Shown here: positions 34,593 to 44,362 of the stretch, piece after piece
Layout: each line of letters opens with the position of its first letter
Position numbering within the stretch: position 1 is the first letter of the stretch
Origin: Paenarthrobacter sp. A20
Lineage (GTDB): Bacteria; Actinomycetota; Actinomycetes; Actinomycetales; Micrococcaceae
Direction: 5' to 3'
Assembly (NCBI RefSeq): GCF_024168825.1
Contig: NZ_JALJWH010000001.1
Coordinates: 4,978,972-5,042,971 of the forward strand
Length of the DNA: 64,000 nt
Translations under genes and position numbers: made by a program
The notes under the pieces: model-generated
Seen by the model: only the letters and a program-made list of their open reading frames with translations
Databases searched by the model: none
What the model was told of the DNA's origin: nothing

Positions 34593-37367
34593 GTGGCTGC
34601 AGGAGAAGAGACCTCACACATCCTCAGCGGGTTGACTGCCCAGCTGCCTGATCGTGATCCGGAAGAGACCGCGGAGTGGATTGAGTCCCTTGATGCGTTG
34701 ATCGCGGAGCAGGGTACCGAGCGTGCCCAGTACATTATGCGTTCGTTGTTGCAGCGTGCTGGTGCCCGGTCGGTGGGTGTGCCGATGGTGACGACCACTG
34801 ATTATGTGAACACGATCCCGGTGGACCAGGAAGCGCCGTTCCCGGGGAACGAGGAGTTCGAGCGCCGGTATCGTGCGTACATGCGGTGGAACGCTGCGGT
34901 GATGGTGCATCGTGCGCAGCGTTCCGATATTGGGGTGGGCGGGCATATTTCCACGTATGCCGGTGCCGCGACCCTGTACGAGGTGGGCTTCAACCACTTC
35001 TTCCGCGGTAAGGACCACCCCTCCGGTGGAGACCAGGTGTTCTTCCAGGGCCATGCGTCCCCGGGTATGTACGCCCGCGCGTTCATGGAAGGCCGCCTGA
35101 CCGAGGAGGATTTGGACGGGTTCCGTCAGGAGAAGTCCAAAGAGGGCCACGCCCTGTCCTCGTACCCGCACCCGCGCCTGATGCCGGACTTCTGGGAATT
35201 CCCGACCGTGTCGATGGGTATCGGCCCGATGAACGCGATCTACCAGGCCCAGTCCAACCGATACCTGCAGAACCGTGGCATCAAGGACACCTCCGACCAG
35301 CAGGTCTGGGCGTTCCTGGGTGACGGGGAAATGGACGAGCCCGAGTCCCGTGGCCTGCTCCAACTCGCCGCGAACGAGAACCTGGACAACCTGAACTTCG
35401 TGATCAACTGCAACCTCCAGCGCCTGGACGGACCGGTCCGCGGCAACGGCAAGATCATGCAGGAACTCGAGGCGTTCTTCCGCGGTGCGGGCTGGAACGT
35501 GATCAAGGTCGTCTGGGGCCGGGAATGGGACACCCTCCTGGAGAACGACGCCGACGGGGCGTTGGTGAAGATCATGAACGAAACCCCCGATGGTGACTAC
35601 CAGACCTACAAGGCCGAGTCCGGCGGGTTCGTCCGTGAACACTTCTTCGGTAAGTCCCCGCAGACCAAGGACATGGTCGCGGATTTGGACGACGAGCAGA
35701 TCTGGGGCCTCAAACGCGGCGGGCACGACTACCGCAAGGTCTACGCCGCGTACAAGGCCGCGACCGAATTCAAGGGCAAACCCACGGTCATCCTGGCCAA
35801 AACGGTCAAGGGCTACGGCCTGGGCCCGCACTTCGAGGGCCGCAACGCGACCCACCAGATGAAGAAACTGACCATGGAAGACCTCAAAGCCTTCCGTGAC
35901 CACCTGCGCATCCCCATCAGCGATGACCAACTCGACGCGGACCTCTACCGGCCCCCGTACTACCACCCCGGCATGGACGCCCCGGAAATCAAATACCTCA
36001 TGGACCGCCGGGCAGAACTGGGCGGGTTCGTCCCCGAACGCCGCCGCAAACACACCGACGTGGTCCTCCCGGACGCGAAGTCCTACGACGTCGCCAAACG
36101 CGGGTCCGGGAAACAACAAGCCGCGACCACCATGGCCTTCGTCCGTTTGTTGAAGGACCTCATGCGGGACAAAAACTTCGGCGCCCGCTTCGTGCCCGTC
36201 GTCCCGGACGAATCCCGCACCTTCGGCATGGACGCGTTCTTCCCGACCGCGAAAATCTACAACCCCAAAGGCCAGAACTACCTCTCCGTGGACCGCGACC
36301 TCGTCCTGGCCTACAAAGAATCACCCGCAGGCCAACTGATCCACCCCGGCATCAACGAAGCCGGCGCCGTCGCAGCGTTCACCGCCGCCGGCACCGCCTA
36401 CGCCACCCACGGCGAACCCCTGGTCCCGATCTACGTGTTCTACTCCATGTTCGGCTTCCAACGCACCGGGGACTCCTTCTGGGCCGCCGCGGACCAAATG
36501 ACCCGCGGCTTCATCATCGGCGCCACCGCAGGACGGACCACCCTCACCGGCGAAGGACTCCAACACGCCGACGGACACTCCCCCATCCTGGCCTCCACCA
36601 ACCCCGCCGTGAAAACCTACGACCCCGCCTACGGCTACGAAATCGGCCACATCATCCGCCACGGCCTCGAACAAATGTACGGACCCGACGCTGACGCGCA
36701 AGGAACCAGAACTGCGTCAGATAAAAACGTGATGTACTACCTCACCGTCTACAACGAACCCATCACCCAACCCGCCGAACCCGAAACCCTGGACATCAAC
36801 GGACTCCTCAAAGGCATCTACCGCCTCGCCGAAGCCCCCACAGGAGACCCGAACCGCCCGAAAGCGAACATCCTCGCCTCCGGCGTGTCCGTCCCCTGGG
36901 CCCTCGAAGCCGCCCGGATCCTCAACGACGACTGGAACGTCGCCGCCGACATCTGGTCCGTGACCTCCTGGAACGAACTCCGACGCGACGGACTCGCCGC
37001 CGAAGAACACGCCTTCCTCAACCCAGGCCAACCCGCCCGCACCCCGTTCATCACCGAACAACTCGCAGGCACCACCGGACCCGTCATCGCCGTGTCCGAC
37101 TACATGAAAGCCGTCCCCGACCAAATCCGCCAATTCATCCCCAACGACTTCGCCTCCCTCGGAGCAGACGGCTTCGGCTTCTCCGACACCCGCCAAGCCG
37201 CCCGCCGCTACTTCAAAAACGACACCCACTCCATCGTCGCCAAAACCCTGCAGTTGCTGGCGGCGAGGGGCGAGGTAGAGGAGGGCGCGCCGTCGTACGC
37301 CATTGACCGCTACAAGCTGCTCGACGTGAACGCCGGCACCACAGGCGGCGCAGGCGGCGACGCCTAA
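34593..37367 (+). CDS. aceE: Pyruvate dehydrogenase E1 component, homodimeric
   Basis: Thiamine-diphosphate enzyme of 924 aa that decarboxylates pyruvate for acetyl-CoA formation. Family marks are [42 protein letters not shown] in the ThDP-binding region, and [11 protein letters not shown]. The GTG at 34593 was chosen because GAGAGG lies six bases upstream; an in-frame TTG two codons earlier has no such site. E2 and E3 genes are not adjacent, as usual in actinobacteria. The position inside the purine region and the operator-like promoter suggest it also serves glyoxylate oxidation. Confidence 0.95.
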   Translation: MAAGEETSHILSGLTAQLPDRDPEETAEWIESLDALIAEQGTERAQYIMRSLLQRAGARSVGVPMVTTTDYVNTIPVDQEAPFPGNEEFERRYRAYMRWNAAVMVHRAQRSDIGVGGHISTYAGAATLYEVGFNHFFRGKDHPSGGDQVFFQGHASPGMYARAFMEGRLTEEDLDGFRQEKSKEGHALSSYPHPRLMPDFWEFPTVSMGIGPMNAIYQAQSNRYLQNRGIKDTSDQQVWAFLGDGEMDEPESRGLLQLAANENLDNLNFVINCNLQRLDGPVRGNGKIMQELEAFFRGAGWNVIKVVWGREWDTLLENDADGALVKIMNETPDGDYQTYKAESGGFVREHFFGKSPQTKDMVADLDDEQIWGLKRGGHDYRKVYAAYKAATEFKGKPTVILAKTVKGYGLGPHFEGRNATHQMKKLTMEDLKAFRDHLRIPISDDQLDADLYRPPYYHPGMDAPEIKYLMDRRAELGGFVPERRRKHTDVVLPDAKSYDVAKRGSGKQQAATTMAFVRLLKDLMRDKNFGARFVPVVPDESRTFGMDAFFPTAKIYNPKGQNYLSVDRDLVLAYKESPAGQLIHPGINEAGAVAAFTAAGTAYATHGEPLVPIYVFYSMFGFQRTGDSFWAAADQMTRGFIIGATAGRTTLTGEGLQHADGHSPILASTNPAVKTYDPAYGYEIGHIIRHGLEQMYGPDADAQGTRTASDKNVMYYLTVYNEPITQPAEPETLDINGLLKGIYRLAEAPTGDPNRPKANILASGVSVPWALEAARILNDDWNVAADIWSVTSWNELRRDGLAAEEHAFLNPGQPARTPFITEQLAGTTGPVIAVSDYMKAVPDQIRQFIPNDFASLGADGFGFSDTRQAARRYFKNDTHSIVAKTLQLLAARGEVEEGAPSYAIDRYKLLDVNAGTTGGAGGDA

Positions 37368-37382
37368 AAACCCGCACAAACA

Positions 37383-37425
37383 ACAGTTGGCGGCAGTGTT
37401 CGTGATGAACACTGCCGCCAACTGT
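37383..37425. repeat. Hairpin family C, copy 1 (aceE terminator)
   Basis: Perfect 19-bp stem (37383-37401 with 37407-37425), 5-nt loop, followed by CATTTT. The core GGCGGCAGTGTT is identical to the hairpin at 54665. It is 15 bp after aceE and also serves the convergent DUF1508 gene. Confidence 0.88.
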
Positions 37426-37444
37426 CATTTTGCTGGGTTTCGTA

Positions 37445-37681
37445 CTAGGTGCCCAGGTTCCGCCTGTCGACGACAAAGCCTGTTGCCGCGTTCTCGCGGA
37501 CTGCGTTGATACCGGCCACAACGGCCTTCAAATTCGGAAACTGTGGCGACACTGCCACAACCGTTCCGTCCTCGGCTGTGAGCCGGAATCGGAATGAGTT
37601 GGTACCTGCTTTGAGAATCTCGAAACTACCGGCCATTTTCCCCTGTCCCTCGCGCGTCGCTGCGTATCGAGCTGACTTCAT
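37445..37681 (-). CDS. DUF1508 (YegP-like) small protein
   Basis: 78-aa protein with one DUF1508 domain: GSFEILKAGTNSFRFRLTAEDGTVVAVS-type core, then KAVVAGINAVRENA. Function unknown; YegP-like proteins are found in stress or host-related contexts. The ATG at 37681 has a very strong GGGGGGAGAG site; the ATG at 37636 (63 aa) would start exactly at the domain and is the main alternative. Confidence 0.78.
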   Translation of the reverse strand: MKSARYAATREGQGKMAGSFEILKAGTNSFRFRLTAEDGTVVAVSPQFPNLKAVVAGINAVRENAATGFVVDRRNLGT

Positions 37682-37795
37682 AACTCTCCCCCCGACCCTA
37701 ACGGCCATTTCAGACCATCAAAAGCCCTACTGATCGGTAATTTACAACCGATATCGGTAGATCTCTTTGAAAGCATTCGAGGAGCTACAGACCGC

Positions 37796-38434
37796 ATGGA
37801 ACCCCGCGCGTATCGTGAGGATATGACTGACTCCGGCATGGCCCCTGTGACGGGCGTGCTGCTCGCTGCGGGCGCCGGCACGCGCCTGGGCCGTGGCCCC
37901 AAGGCATTGCTCCCCTTCCGTGGGCGCACGCTGGTGGAAGTGTTGGCCGACACCTTGTTCGACGGCGGCTGCCGCGAGGTTGTGGTGGTTCTCGGAGCTG
38001 AAGCCGACCACATTCGAAGCGTCACGGATCTGGGCACACATGTGGTGGTCGAAAACGAAAAGTGGGCCAAGGGCATGGCAGGATCGTTCCGTGCGGGCAT
38101 CGAAGCCGCCGCCCCCGGCAACAGCATCATGGTTGCACTGGTGGACCAACCCGGTTTGACCCCGACGGCGGTGAGCAGGCTGCTGGGCAGCCACCGTCCC
38201 GGTCGGGTCACCGCAGCCGCCTACCCTGACGAGTCAGGCCACCTGAAACGCAGGCACCCGGTGATTTTCGACGTCGGGCTTCGCGAACAAGCCGCGGAAG
38301 CGGCCAATGGCGACACGGGCGCGCGGGCGTTCCTCAAGGCGCATCCGGGCCTGGTGGACCTGGTGGATTGCAGCGACCTCTGCTCGGGCGCGGACCTGGA
38401 CACGAAGGATCAGCTGCATCTTCTGGACGGGTAG
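37796..38434 (+). CDS. MocA-like nucleotidyltransferase (molybdenum cofactor cytidylyltransferase)
   Basis: Predicted MobA/MocA-type NTP transferase of 212 aa that links a nucleotide to molybdopterin. The N-terminal LLAAGAGTRLGRGPKALLPFRG is the NTP-binding loop; ALVDQPGLTP is the catalytic metal-binding region. MocA makes the MCD form of the cofactor needed by xanthine dehydrogenase, whose operon lies 500 bp downstream on the other strand. The start may instead be the ATG at 37823. ACCGATATCGGT (37747-37758) upstream is a perfect 12-bp palindrome and a possible operator. Confidence 0.83.
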   Translation: MEPRAYREDMTDSGMAPVTGVLLAAGAGTRLGRGPKALLPFRGRTLVEVLADTLFDGGCREVVVVLGAEADHIRSVTDLGTHVVVENEKWAKGMAGSFRAGIEAAAPGNSIMVALVDQPGLTPTAVSRLLGSHRPGRVTAAAYPDESGHLKRRHPVIFDVGLREQAAEAANGDTGARAFLKAHPGLVDLVDCSDLCSGADLDTKDQLHLLDG

Positions 38435-38455
38435 CAGCGCGGTAAATTAGGGTCC

Positions 38456-38923
38456 ATGATCCGCATCGCACTCGACGATCCCGCACGCCCCGATGTCCAC
38501 CAGCTCCTCAGCGAACACTTGGCCGACATGTTCGCCACCTCGCCCGCGGAAAGCGTGCATGCCTTGGACCACTCGGCGTTGTCGCACGAGTCGATCACGT
38601 TTTGGACAGCCCGCGAGGACGGGGTTTTGTTGGGATGCGGTGCGTTGAAGACGCTCTCCAGCGGGCATGCAGAGATCAAGTCCATGCGCACCACGGCCAA
38701 CGCCCGTGGACGCGGCGTGGCAACCCTGCTGCTTGAGCACATCGTGGCCGAAGCCCGGAGTCGGAGCTTGGAACGCCTCAGCCTGGAAACGGGGACCGAG
38801 GATTACTTCGCACCCGCCCGCCGACTGTATGCGCGGCACGGCTTCACCGAGTGCCCGCCGTTTGCCGACTACGCCCTGGACCCGAACAGCGTGTTCATGG
38901 AGCTCCCCGTCTCACCCAAGTAG
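38456..38923 (+). CDS. GNAT family N-acetyltransferase
   Basis: 155-aa acetyltransferase with the GNAT acetyl-CoA loop at TTANARGRGVATLLLEH (Q/RxxGxG/A) and a C-terminal EDYFAPARRLYARHGFTE segment. It resembles PhnO/YjgM-like small-molecule acetylases. It is 22 bp after the MocA-like gene and probably co-transcribed with it; the substrate is unknown. Its stop codon overlaps the start of a family B hairpin. Confidence 0.85.
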   Translation: MIRIALDDPARPDVHQLLSEHLADMFATSPAESVHALDHSALSHESITFWTAREDGVLLGCGALKTLSSGHAEIKSMRTTANARGRGVATLLLEHIVAEARSRSLERLSLETGTEDYFAPARRLYARHGFTECPPFADYALDPNSVFMELPVSPK

Positions 38924-38972
38924 GTAGCAGATCAGGCCGTAATGAGGGCTCAAAACGGCCTGATCTGCGACT
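38923..38972. repeat. Hairpin family B, copy 2
   Basis: The central 14 bp (38927-38940 with 38955-38968) pair perfectly, extended by TGAG/CTCA and a few outer pairs. The right arm runs into the xanthine dehydrogenase stop codon: ACTGAGTCGCAG, where TGA is the stop. Confidence 0.82.
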
Positions 38973-41794
38973 CAGTTGGGGATCAGGGTGCGGTCGCGGA
39001 GGGCCAGGTAGATCTTGTCCCGCGCGATGGGCAGCTCTCCGAAACGGATGCCGGTTGCGTTGCGGATCGCGTTGGCCAACGCAGGGGCGACGGGGTTGAA
39101 GGGGCTCTCGCTCATGGACTTGGCGCCCAGTGGGCCAGTGGAGTCGTTGGTCTTGGCGAAATACACCTCGCTGCGGGGCACGTCCGCGAACGACGGAATA
39201 TGGTACTGACGCAGGATGTCCGTGGTGACCCGTCCGGCGTCGTCCACTTTCACTTCCTCGTACAGCACCGCCCCGAGCGCCTGCGCAATGCCACCCTCAA
39301 TCTGTCCACGGCACTGTCGCGGGTTCACCACCACACCGGCGTCCGCCGCCTGCACACTCTGCAGGATCCGCAGCTCACCGGTACCCGTATTGACGGCAAC
39401 GCGGAAGCCATGCACGTTGAATGCCACGGAACGCGGCGTTCCTCCCCAGTTGCCATCGGTGGCGAGCCGGACGCCTTGCAGCCTGGCGGCGTCGACAATT
39501 TCGGTCAGCGTCACCCTGCGGTCTCCGCACTCAACGGCTCCGTCCACCAAACGGCAATCCGCCAAGCCCGCTCCCGTCAGCGACGAGGCGACGGTTTGGA
39601 TCCGGGTGGCGAGTTCCAGCGCTGCTCCGAGTGTCGCCTTGCCGGCCACCACGGTTCCAGCCGAGCCGAACGCGCCGGTGTCGTGCTCCAAGAGGTCGGT
39701 ATCGGACTGGCGAACGGTCACCTTGGAAGCTGCTGTCGCCAGCGCAGTGGCAGCCAACTGCGCATGCACAGTGGTGGTGCCGTTCCCGAATTCCGCAGTA
39801 CCGACGTCGACGGCGAACCTTCCGTCCGCTTCCAGGCTCACCCGGGTGTGGGCGAAGTGGCCGCGGGGTGGGACGGTGTCGATCATGGAGAGCGCGGAAC
39901 CTTCGCCAACGACCCATTCGGGGCCAAGGTCATCGAGCCCGGCAGCACGGTAGCGTTCCTTGCCACGCTCCAGGGCATCGCGCACCAAGGCCACGCATTG
40001 GTCCAGTCCGTAGCTTCCGTAGTGAACGTCTTCCTCGGGCTCCGGCGTAGTGGACAGCATGTGGTCACCGGGCCGGACCATGTTCTTGAGCCGGAACTCC
40101 AAGGGATCCATGCCAATGCCAACGGCAAGCTCATCAATGGCCGACTCGATCGCGAAGATCATCTGGCTCAGCCCATAGCCGCGGAAGGCGCCGGCGGGAA
40201 CGGTGTTGGTGTAGACGGCGTGGGCGTCCACCTTCTTGTTCACGCATTTGTAGACAGCCAGGGACTCGCCGCAGCCATGGAACATGACGCCGGGAGCATG
40301 GTTTCCGTAGGCGCCGGTGTTGGTGAGGACGTCCAGCTGCAGCGCAGTGAGGTAGCCGTCCCTGCTGGCACCCGCCTTGAGCTTGATAGTGAACGGGTGA
40401 CGGGTCGTTGTGGCGGTGAACTGCTCGGTACGGGTGAACTCGAGCTGCACTGGCCGGCGGAGTTTCAGCGCGGCCAAGGCCACCAGGTCCTCGGTGAGGA
40501 CTTCCTGCTTCCCACCAAAACCACCGCCAACCCTCCCGGCCACGACGCGGACGGTCTCCGGCGGCAGATTGAACAACCGGCTCAACGTCCGCTTCACCAA
40601 GAACGGAACCTGGGTGGACGAACGGACAATCAGCCTGCCGTCCTCATCCAACCAAGCGATGGACGCGTGAGTTTCCATGGCCACGTGCTGCACCCGCTGA
40701 GTCTGGTAGGTGTGCTCGTGGATGAAGTCGGCGGCCGCGAAGCCATCTGCAACACTGCCCAGCTCGGCATGCACTTCCGCCACCACGTTGTGATGCGGCC
40801 TGGAGATCCGGGACGCTTCACCGTCCTTCTCACCGTGGATCGCGGGAGCGCCGGGAAGGATGGCTTCCTGGGGAGTGAACACCGGCGCCAGGAGTTCGTA
40901 CTGAACAGCCAGCGCACGGGCACCGGCCTCGGCCGCACCCACCGAATCGGCCACGACGGCCGCAACCCGCTGCCCGATGAAACGGACCACGTTGTCCAGC
41001 ACGCGGGTGTCGTCGGGGTCATCGGTGAAGTTCTCGTGCTGGGCTGTGGAGAACAACTGCTGTGGTGCGTCCTCGTGCGTGAACACAGCGACGACACCCG
41101 GCACGGCCAGTGCCGGAGCCTTGTCGATGGACACAATCCGGGCGTGCGCATGCGGCGAACGCAGGAGCTTCAAATGCAACAAACCAGGGAGCTGCTCCGC
41201 TGGAACATCCAAGGCGTACCTGGCAGTTCCGGTCACCACGGCGTTGCTGGCGAGGGCGGGGACGTTGTCGCCGAGCTGGCCGGGAGTGGCTTCCACGGCG
41301 GGGGTTCCCGCAGCGCCAGGTGACTGAGCCCCGGAGACATCGGCTCCGGCGTCGTGCTCGTGATCGCTTCCATGACCACAAACCGCATCCGCGATGGAGC
41401 GGTAACCCGTGCAGCGGCAGAGATTGCCCTTGAGGTTTCGGGGCAGGTTGGCACGTTGCTCGTCGTCGAACGTGGCGGCCGTCATCATCATTCCGGCGGT
41501 GCAGAATCCGCACTGGAAGCCCTGTCCTTCGCTGAACTGTTCCTGCACAGGGTGGAGTTGCCCGTCCTTGGACAGGCCTTCGATGGTGGTGACGGCTTTG
41601 CCCTCGGCACGGACGGCCGGGTAGATGCAGCTGTGCACGGGCGTGCCGTCAACGTGGACGGTGCAGGCTCCACAGTCGCCGCCGTCGCAGCCTTTCTTGA
41701 CGCCGAAGTTGCCCTCTTCGCGGAGGAACGTGCGGAGGCATTGGCCGGGGCGGGGTGTGGCCTGCGAGGCAGTTCCGTTGATCTCAATTGCCAT
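38972..41794 (-). CDS. Xanthine dehydrogenase, fused iron-sulfur and molybdopterin subunit
   Basis: 940-aa protein that oxidises hypoxanthine/xanthine to urate. Residues 1-160 carry two [2Fe-2S] clusters (Cys in KKGCDGGDCGAC and QCGFCTAG, CRCTGY). A linker follows, then the molybdopterin domains with GRVGGGFGGKQEVL, AGAFRGYGLSQ and the catalytic Glu region VGTAEFGNGTTTVHAQ. Separate small and large genes are more common; the fusion is seen in several actinobacteria. It is the last gene of the xdhC / FAD-subunit / catalytic-subunit operon and overlaps the FAD subunit gene by 11 bases. Confidence 0.92.
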   Translation of the reverse strand: MAIEINGTASQATPRPGQCLRTFLREEGNFGVKKGCDGGDCGACTVHVDGTPVHSCIYPAVRAEGKAVTTIEGLSKDGQLHPVQEQFSEGQGFQCGFCTAGMMMTAATFDDEQRANLPRNLKGNLCRCTGYRSIADAVCGHGSDHEHDAGADVSGAQSPGAAGTPAVEATPGQLGDNVPALASNAVVTGTARYALDVPAEQLPGLLHLKLLRSPHAHARIVSIDKAPALAVPGVVAVFTHEDAPQQLFSTAQHENFTDDPDDTRVLDNVVRFIGQRVAAVVADSVGAAEAGARALAVQYELLAPVFTPQEAILPGAPAIHGEKDGEASRISRPHHNVVAEVHAELGSVADGFAAADFIHEHTYQTQRVQHVAMETHASIAWLDEDGRLIVRSSTQVPFLVKRTLSRLFNLPPETVRVVAGRVGGGFGGKQEVLTEDLVALAALKLRRPVQLEFTRTEQFTATTTRHPFTIKLKAGASRDGYLTALQLDVLTNTGAYGNHAPGVMFHGCGESLAVYKCVNKKVDAHAVYTNTVPAGAFRGYGLSQMIFAIESAIDELAVGIGMDPLEFRLKNMVRPGDHMLSTTPEPEEDVHYGSYGLDQCVALVRDALERGKERYRAAGLDDLGPEWVVGEGSALSMIDTVPPRGHFAHTRVSLEADGRFAVDVGTAEFGNGTTTVHAQLAATALATAASKVTVRQSDTDLLEHDTGAFGSAGTVVAGKATLGAALELATRIQTVASSLTGAGLADCRLVDGAVECGDRRVTLTEIVDAARLQGVRLATDGNWGGTPRSVAFNVHGFRVAVNTGTGELRILQSVQAADAGVVVNPRQCRGQIEGGIAQALGAVLYEEVKVDDAGRVTTDILRQYHIPSFADVPRSEVYFAKTNDSTGPLGAKSMSESPFNPVAPALANAIRNATGIRFGELPIARDKIYLALRDRTLIPN

Positions 41795-42722
41795 TCGGGG
41801 CCTCCTTCTGCTGGGTGTTGGATGGTGCGGGCTGCGTGGATGGCTGGGGCGAGGTGTTGTGTGGCGGCCAGAAATCGCCGGACACGGTCATTGACTCGCC
41901 CAGCAGCTCTGCCCGGATCTCCTCGGCCAGCTTGAACGTCATGTCACGGCGCCATGCCGGCAGGCCATGGATGTCGTCGTGGTACAGAGGCCACGGAATG
42001 GAATCGCCGACGGCGTCAGCCAACGTCCCGGCGTCGGGAACCTGCCCGGCGGGGAACCGCAGCTGCACTGGCCTTTTGGTGGAGGCGGTCACGGTGATGA
42101 CCAAGCTGCCGTCGGGGTCGAGCCGGCCGATCAGCAGAACGCCGGAGCGGCCGAGGTTGCTCAGCGACAGCCGCCGGAAGGCGACGCGGGCTGAAAGCGC
42201 GTGTGCCGGCAGGTGGATGCTGCGCAGCAACTCCCCCGGCGCCAGGACGGTCTGCATATCTCCCGTCACAAAGTCGCTCACTGGGACGGTGCGGCTGGTG
42301 CCGTCCGGGCTGAGGATGGTCCCCACTCCGTCGAGTCCGGCGCACAACGATGTCATGGGCCCGGCCGGCAGGCCGGTGCATAGGTTGCCACCCACGGTGG
42401 ACATGTTCCAGACCTTGAAGGATGCCACGAAGGAGTCACAACAAGGGCGGATCAGTGCAAGGCCAGGCCATTCGCGGCTTGCTGCCTCGGCGGTCTGCGG
42501 CAGGGCGTAGAGCTCGGCCACAGTACACGTAGCTGCAAGCTCGATGCCCGCGTCTGTCACGGTGATTGCGGGCCAGTTGGCTTCTCCGAGATCCAGGAGG
42601 CGCTTGAGAACCGTGCTTCCGTAGGAGAAGAGGACGGTACCTCCCGCCAACCAGGCATCGCCGTCCCGCCAAAGTGCCGGATCCGTGGTGGGCACCACGG
42701 CTTCGATGGTGTTCATGTCCAT
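41784..42722 (-). CDS. Xanthine dehydrogenase FAD-binding subunit
   Basis: 312-aa medium subunit that passes electrons from the iron-sulfur clusters through FAD to the acceptor. Visible features are AGGTVLFSYG near the FAD pyrophosphate loop, STVGGNLCTGLPAGPMTSLC and FVTGDMQTVLAPGELL. AGGAGG lies four bases before the ATG at 42722. Start and stop overlap the neighbouring genes, so the three proteins are translationally coupled. Confidence 0.92.
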   Translation of the reverse strand: MDMNTIEAVVPTTDPALWRDGDAWLAGGTVLFSYGSTVLKRLLDLGEANWPAITVTDAGIELAATCTVAELYALPQTAEAASREWPGLALIRPCCDSFVASFKVWNMSTVGGNLCTGLPAGPMTSLCAGLDGVGTILSPDGTSRTVPVSDFVTGDMQTVLAPGELLRSIHLPAHALSARVAFRRLSLSNLGRSGVLLIGRLDPDGSLVITVTASTKRPVQLRFPAGQVPDAGTLADAVGDSIPWPLYHDDIHGLPAWRRDMTFKLAEEIRAELLGESMTVSGDFWPPHNTSPQPSTQPAPSNTQQKEAPNGN

Positions 42723-44017
42723 GGGTCCTCCTGAGTGAGGGATTGGGGTACTGGGTGAATCGGCGCCGGATGAATGGGGCCCGTGCTGTCCTTGAGGGAG
42801 GGGAACCCGCTGGACTTATCGCCGCCGCCGGCTGGGACGGCCGTTACGCGCTCCGCAATGATCTCCGCCGTGATGGAGACCGCTACTTCCGCGGGAGTCA
42901 CAGCGCCGAGGTTCAACCCGATCGGTGAGTGCAGGCGTTCAAGTGCCTCCGGAGTTGTCCCGGCTTCAAGCAGCGCATCAACTCGTTGACGATGGCTGCG
43001 ACGGGATCCCATCGCACCGACGTACGCCAGGTTGAAGCGCAAGGCCGTTTCCAGCAGCGGGATGTCGAACTTGGGGTCGTGGGTCAGGACGCACACCACT
43101 GTCCGGTTGTCGATGCGGCGTGCTGCTGCCTCGGTTTCCAGGTAGCGATGCGGCCAGTCGGTGACCACCTGATCGGCTCCGGCGAAGCGGCCCTGCTGCG
43201 CGAAGGCGGGCCGGGCATCGCAGAGGGTGACGTTGTAGCCGAGAAGTTGTCCGGCGGGGAGCAACGCTGCGCCGAAGTCGTTGGCACCAAAGATGAGCAT
43301 CCGTGCGGCAGGCAAGCGGCTTTCGACGAACAAGGTGATGGGCTCTGGCTGGGTATCTTCTTCCTGGCTCTCGGCAGCCCACCTGTCGGTAGTGACCCAG
43401 CCATCGATGCAGCCCTCCGGCGGCGCGAGCCGGACCAACCCGGCACGTCCACCCTGGAGCAGCGGCTCCACTTGGGCGGCCGCTGCAAAGAGAGTGGCAG
43501 GGTGGTCGCCCACCAGCTTGGCCAGCTCCTCAGATTCCATGGCGCGGAACCGCACAGGATCGTTGACGACAACTACTCCTCCACCGGCACCGAGCCTGCG
43601 GATAAGTGCCATGGAGGCTGGGGCTTCCGCGTTGTGTGCTGTGGAGGATCGGCCTTGGAAGGATGAAAGCCCAGTAAAAACAGAAAGCTCCGCAGAGCCG
43701 GCTCCCAGTGGCTGGATGTGGACTTCCAGCTCTCCCCCGCAGGTGAGTCCGACGGCGAACGCGTCCTCGGCACTGTAGCCGAACGACTCCAGGCGCGGGC
43801 CGCCGTCGCGCATTGCTTCCAGCGCCGCCTCCACGACGGCGCCTTCGACGCAACCTCCGGACAAGCTACCCAGGATTTCGCCGTGTTCGGAAACCATCAT
43901 GGAGGTCCCCATGGGCCGTGGCACGGAGCCACCAGTCCCTACGATCGTGGCCACGGCACACAGTTGGCCAGAGACCGCAGGCCGCCAGCTGCCCAAAGAA
44001 GGCATCAGATCCAGCAT
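42713..44017 (-). CDS. xdhC: XdhC/CoxI family molybdenum cofactor insertion protein
   Basis: 434-aa cytosolic chaperone that binds and sulfurates the molybdenum cofactor and inserts it into xanthine dehydrogenase. The N-terminal XdhC/CoxI domain has ATIVGTGGSVPRPMGTSMMV and GSLSGGCVEGAVVEAAL; the C-terminal Rossmann domain has RMLIFGANDFGAAL, VLTHDPKFDIPLLETAL and GAMGSRRSHRQRVDALL. It leads the operon. No copy of the regulon palindrome was found in its promoter. Confidence 0.92.
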   Translation of the reverse strand: MLDLMPSLGSWRPAVSGQLCAVATIVGTGGSVPRPMGTSMMVSEHGEILGSLSGGCVEGAVVEAALEAMRDGGPRLESFGYSAEDAFAVGLTCGGELEVHIQPLGAGSAELSVFTGLSSFQGRSSTAHNAEAPASMALIRRLGAGGGVVVVNDPVRFRAMESEELAKLVGDHPATLFAAAAQVEPLLQGGRAGLVRLAPPEGCIDGWVTTDRWAAESQEEDTQPEPITLFVESRLPAARMLIFGANDFGAALLPAGQLLGYNVTLCDARPAFAQQGRFAGADQVVTDWPHRYLETEAAARRIDNRTVVCVLTHDPKFDIPLLETALRFNLAYVGAMGSRRSHRQRVDALLEAGTTPEALERLHSPIGLNLGAVTPAEVAVSITAEIIAERVTAVPAGGGDKSSGFPSLKDSTGPIHPAPIHPVPQSLTQEDPWT

Positions 44018-44362
44018 GGCAACACATCCTTATTCCAGGTGTCCCAACCGGGTGGCCCGGCCGGAGCAGTGCGCGATCTTGCCTCATATTCTCATTTCCA
44101 GAGGTTGTTGAGGGGAAGTCGCGGCTAAGTCAGTAAGAGTTCAATGGGTAAGAGTTCATAGGAACGGGGGCAAGGGCTTCATCTCCCTGCCCCCGTTCCC
44201 TGACGGAGCGTCGGTGCCCGTCCCTGAATCATCAGGGCCGCCGCCCGCCGTCGTGCCTGTTTGAAAGGGACGACGACGGCGGACGCCTATTCGTGCGGTG
44301 GGTTCCGACGGACCGTCGATCGGAGTGCCGGATGACCCGCCGGCACGGGGTGGGGCTCCGGG
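44018..44362. terminator. 345-bp gap with two hairpins
   Basis: No gene is seen. GGAACGGGGGCA (44161-44172) pairs with 44188-44199, extended inward by GGG/CCC. A second hairpin pairs CCGCCGTCGT (44245-44254) with 44273-44282 around an 18-nt loop. The second lies 80 bp after the permease stop and may terminate it. The part next to xdhC should hold the operon promoter. Confidence 0.55.

Noticed and set aside
36690..36725. Inverted repeat within aceE as a regulatory site
   Set aside because: It is only 7 bp inside a long conserved coding region and is likely chance.
38942..41323. 793-aa plus-strand open frame
   Set aside because: It mirrors the xanthine dehydrogenase gene on the other strand; the minus-strand product has iron-sulfur and molybdopterin motifs.
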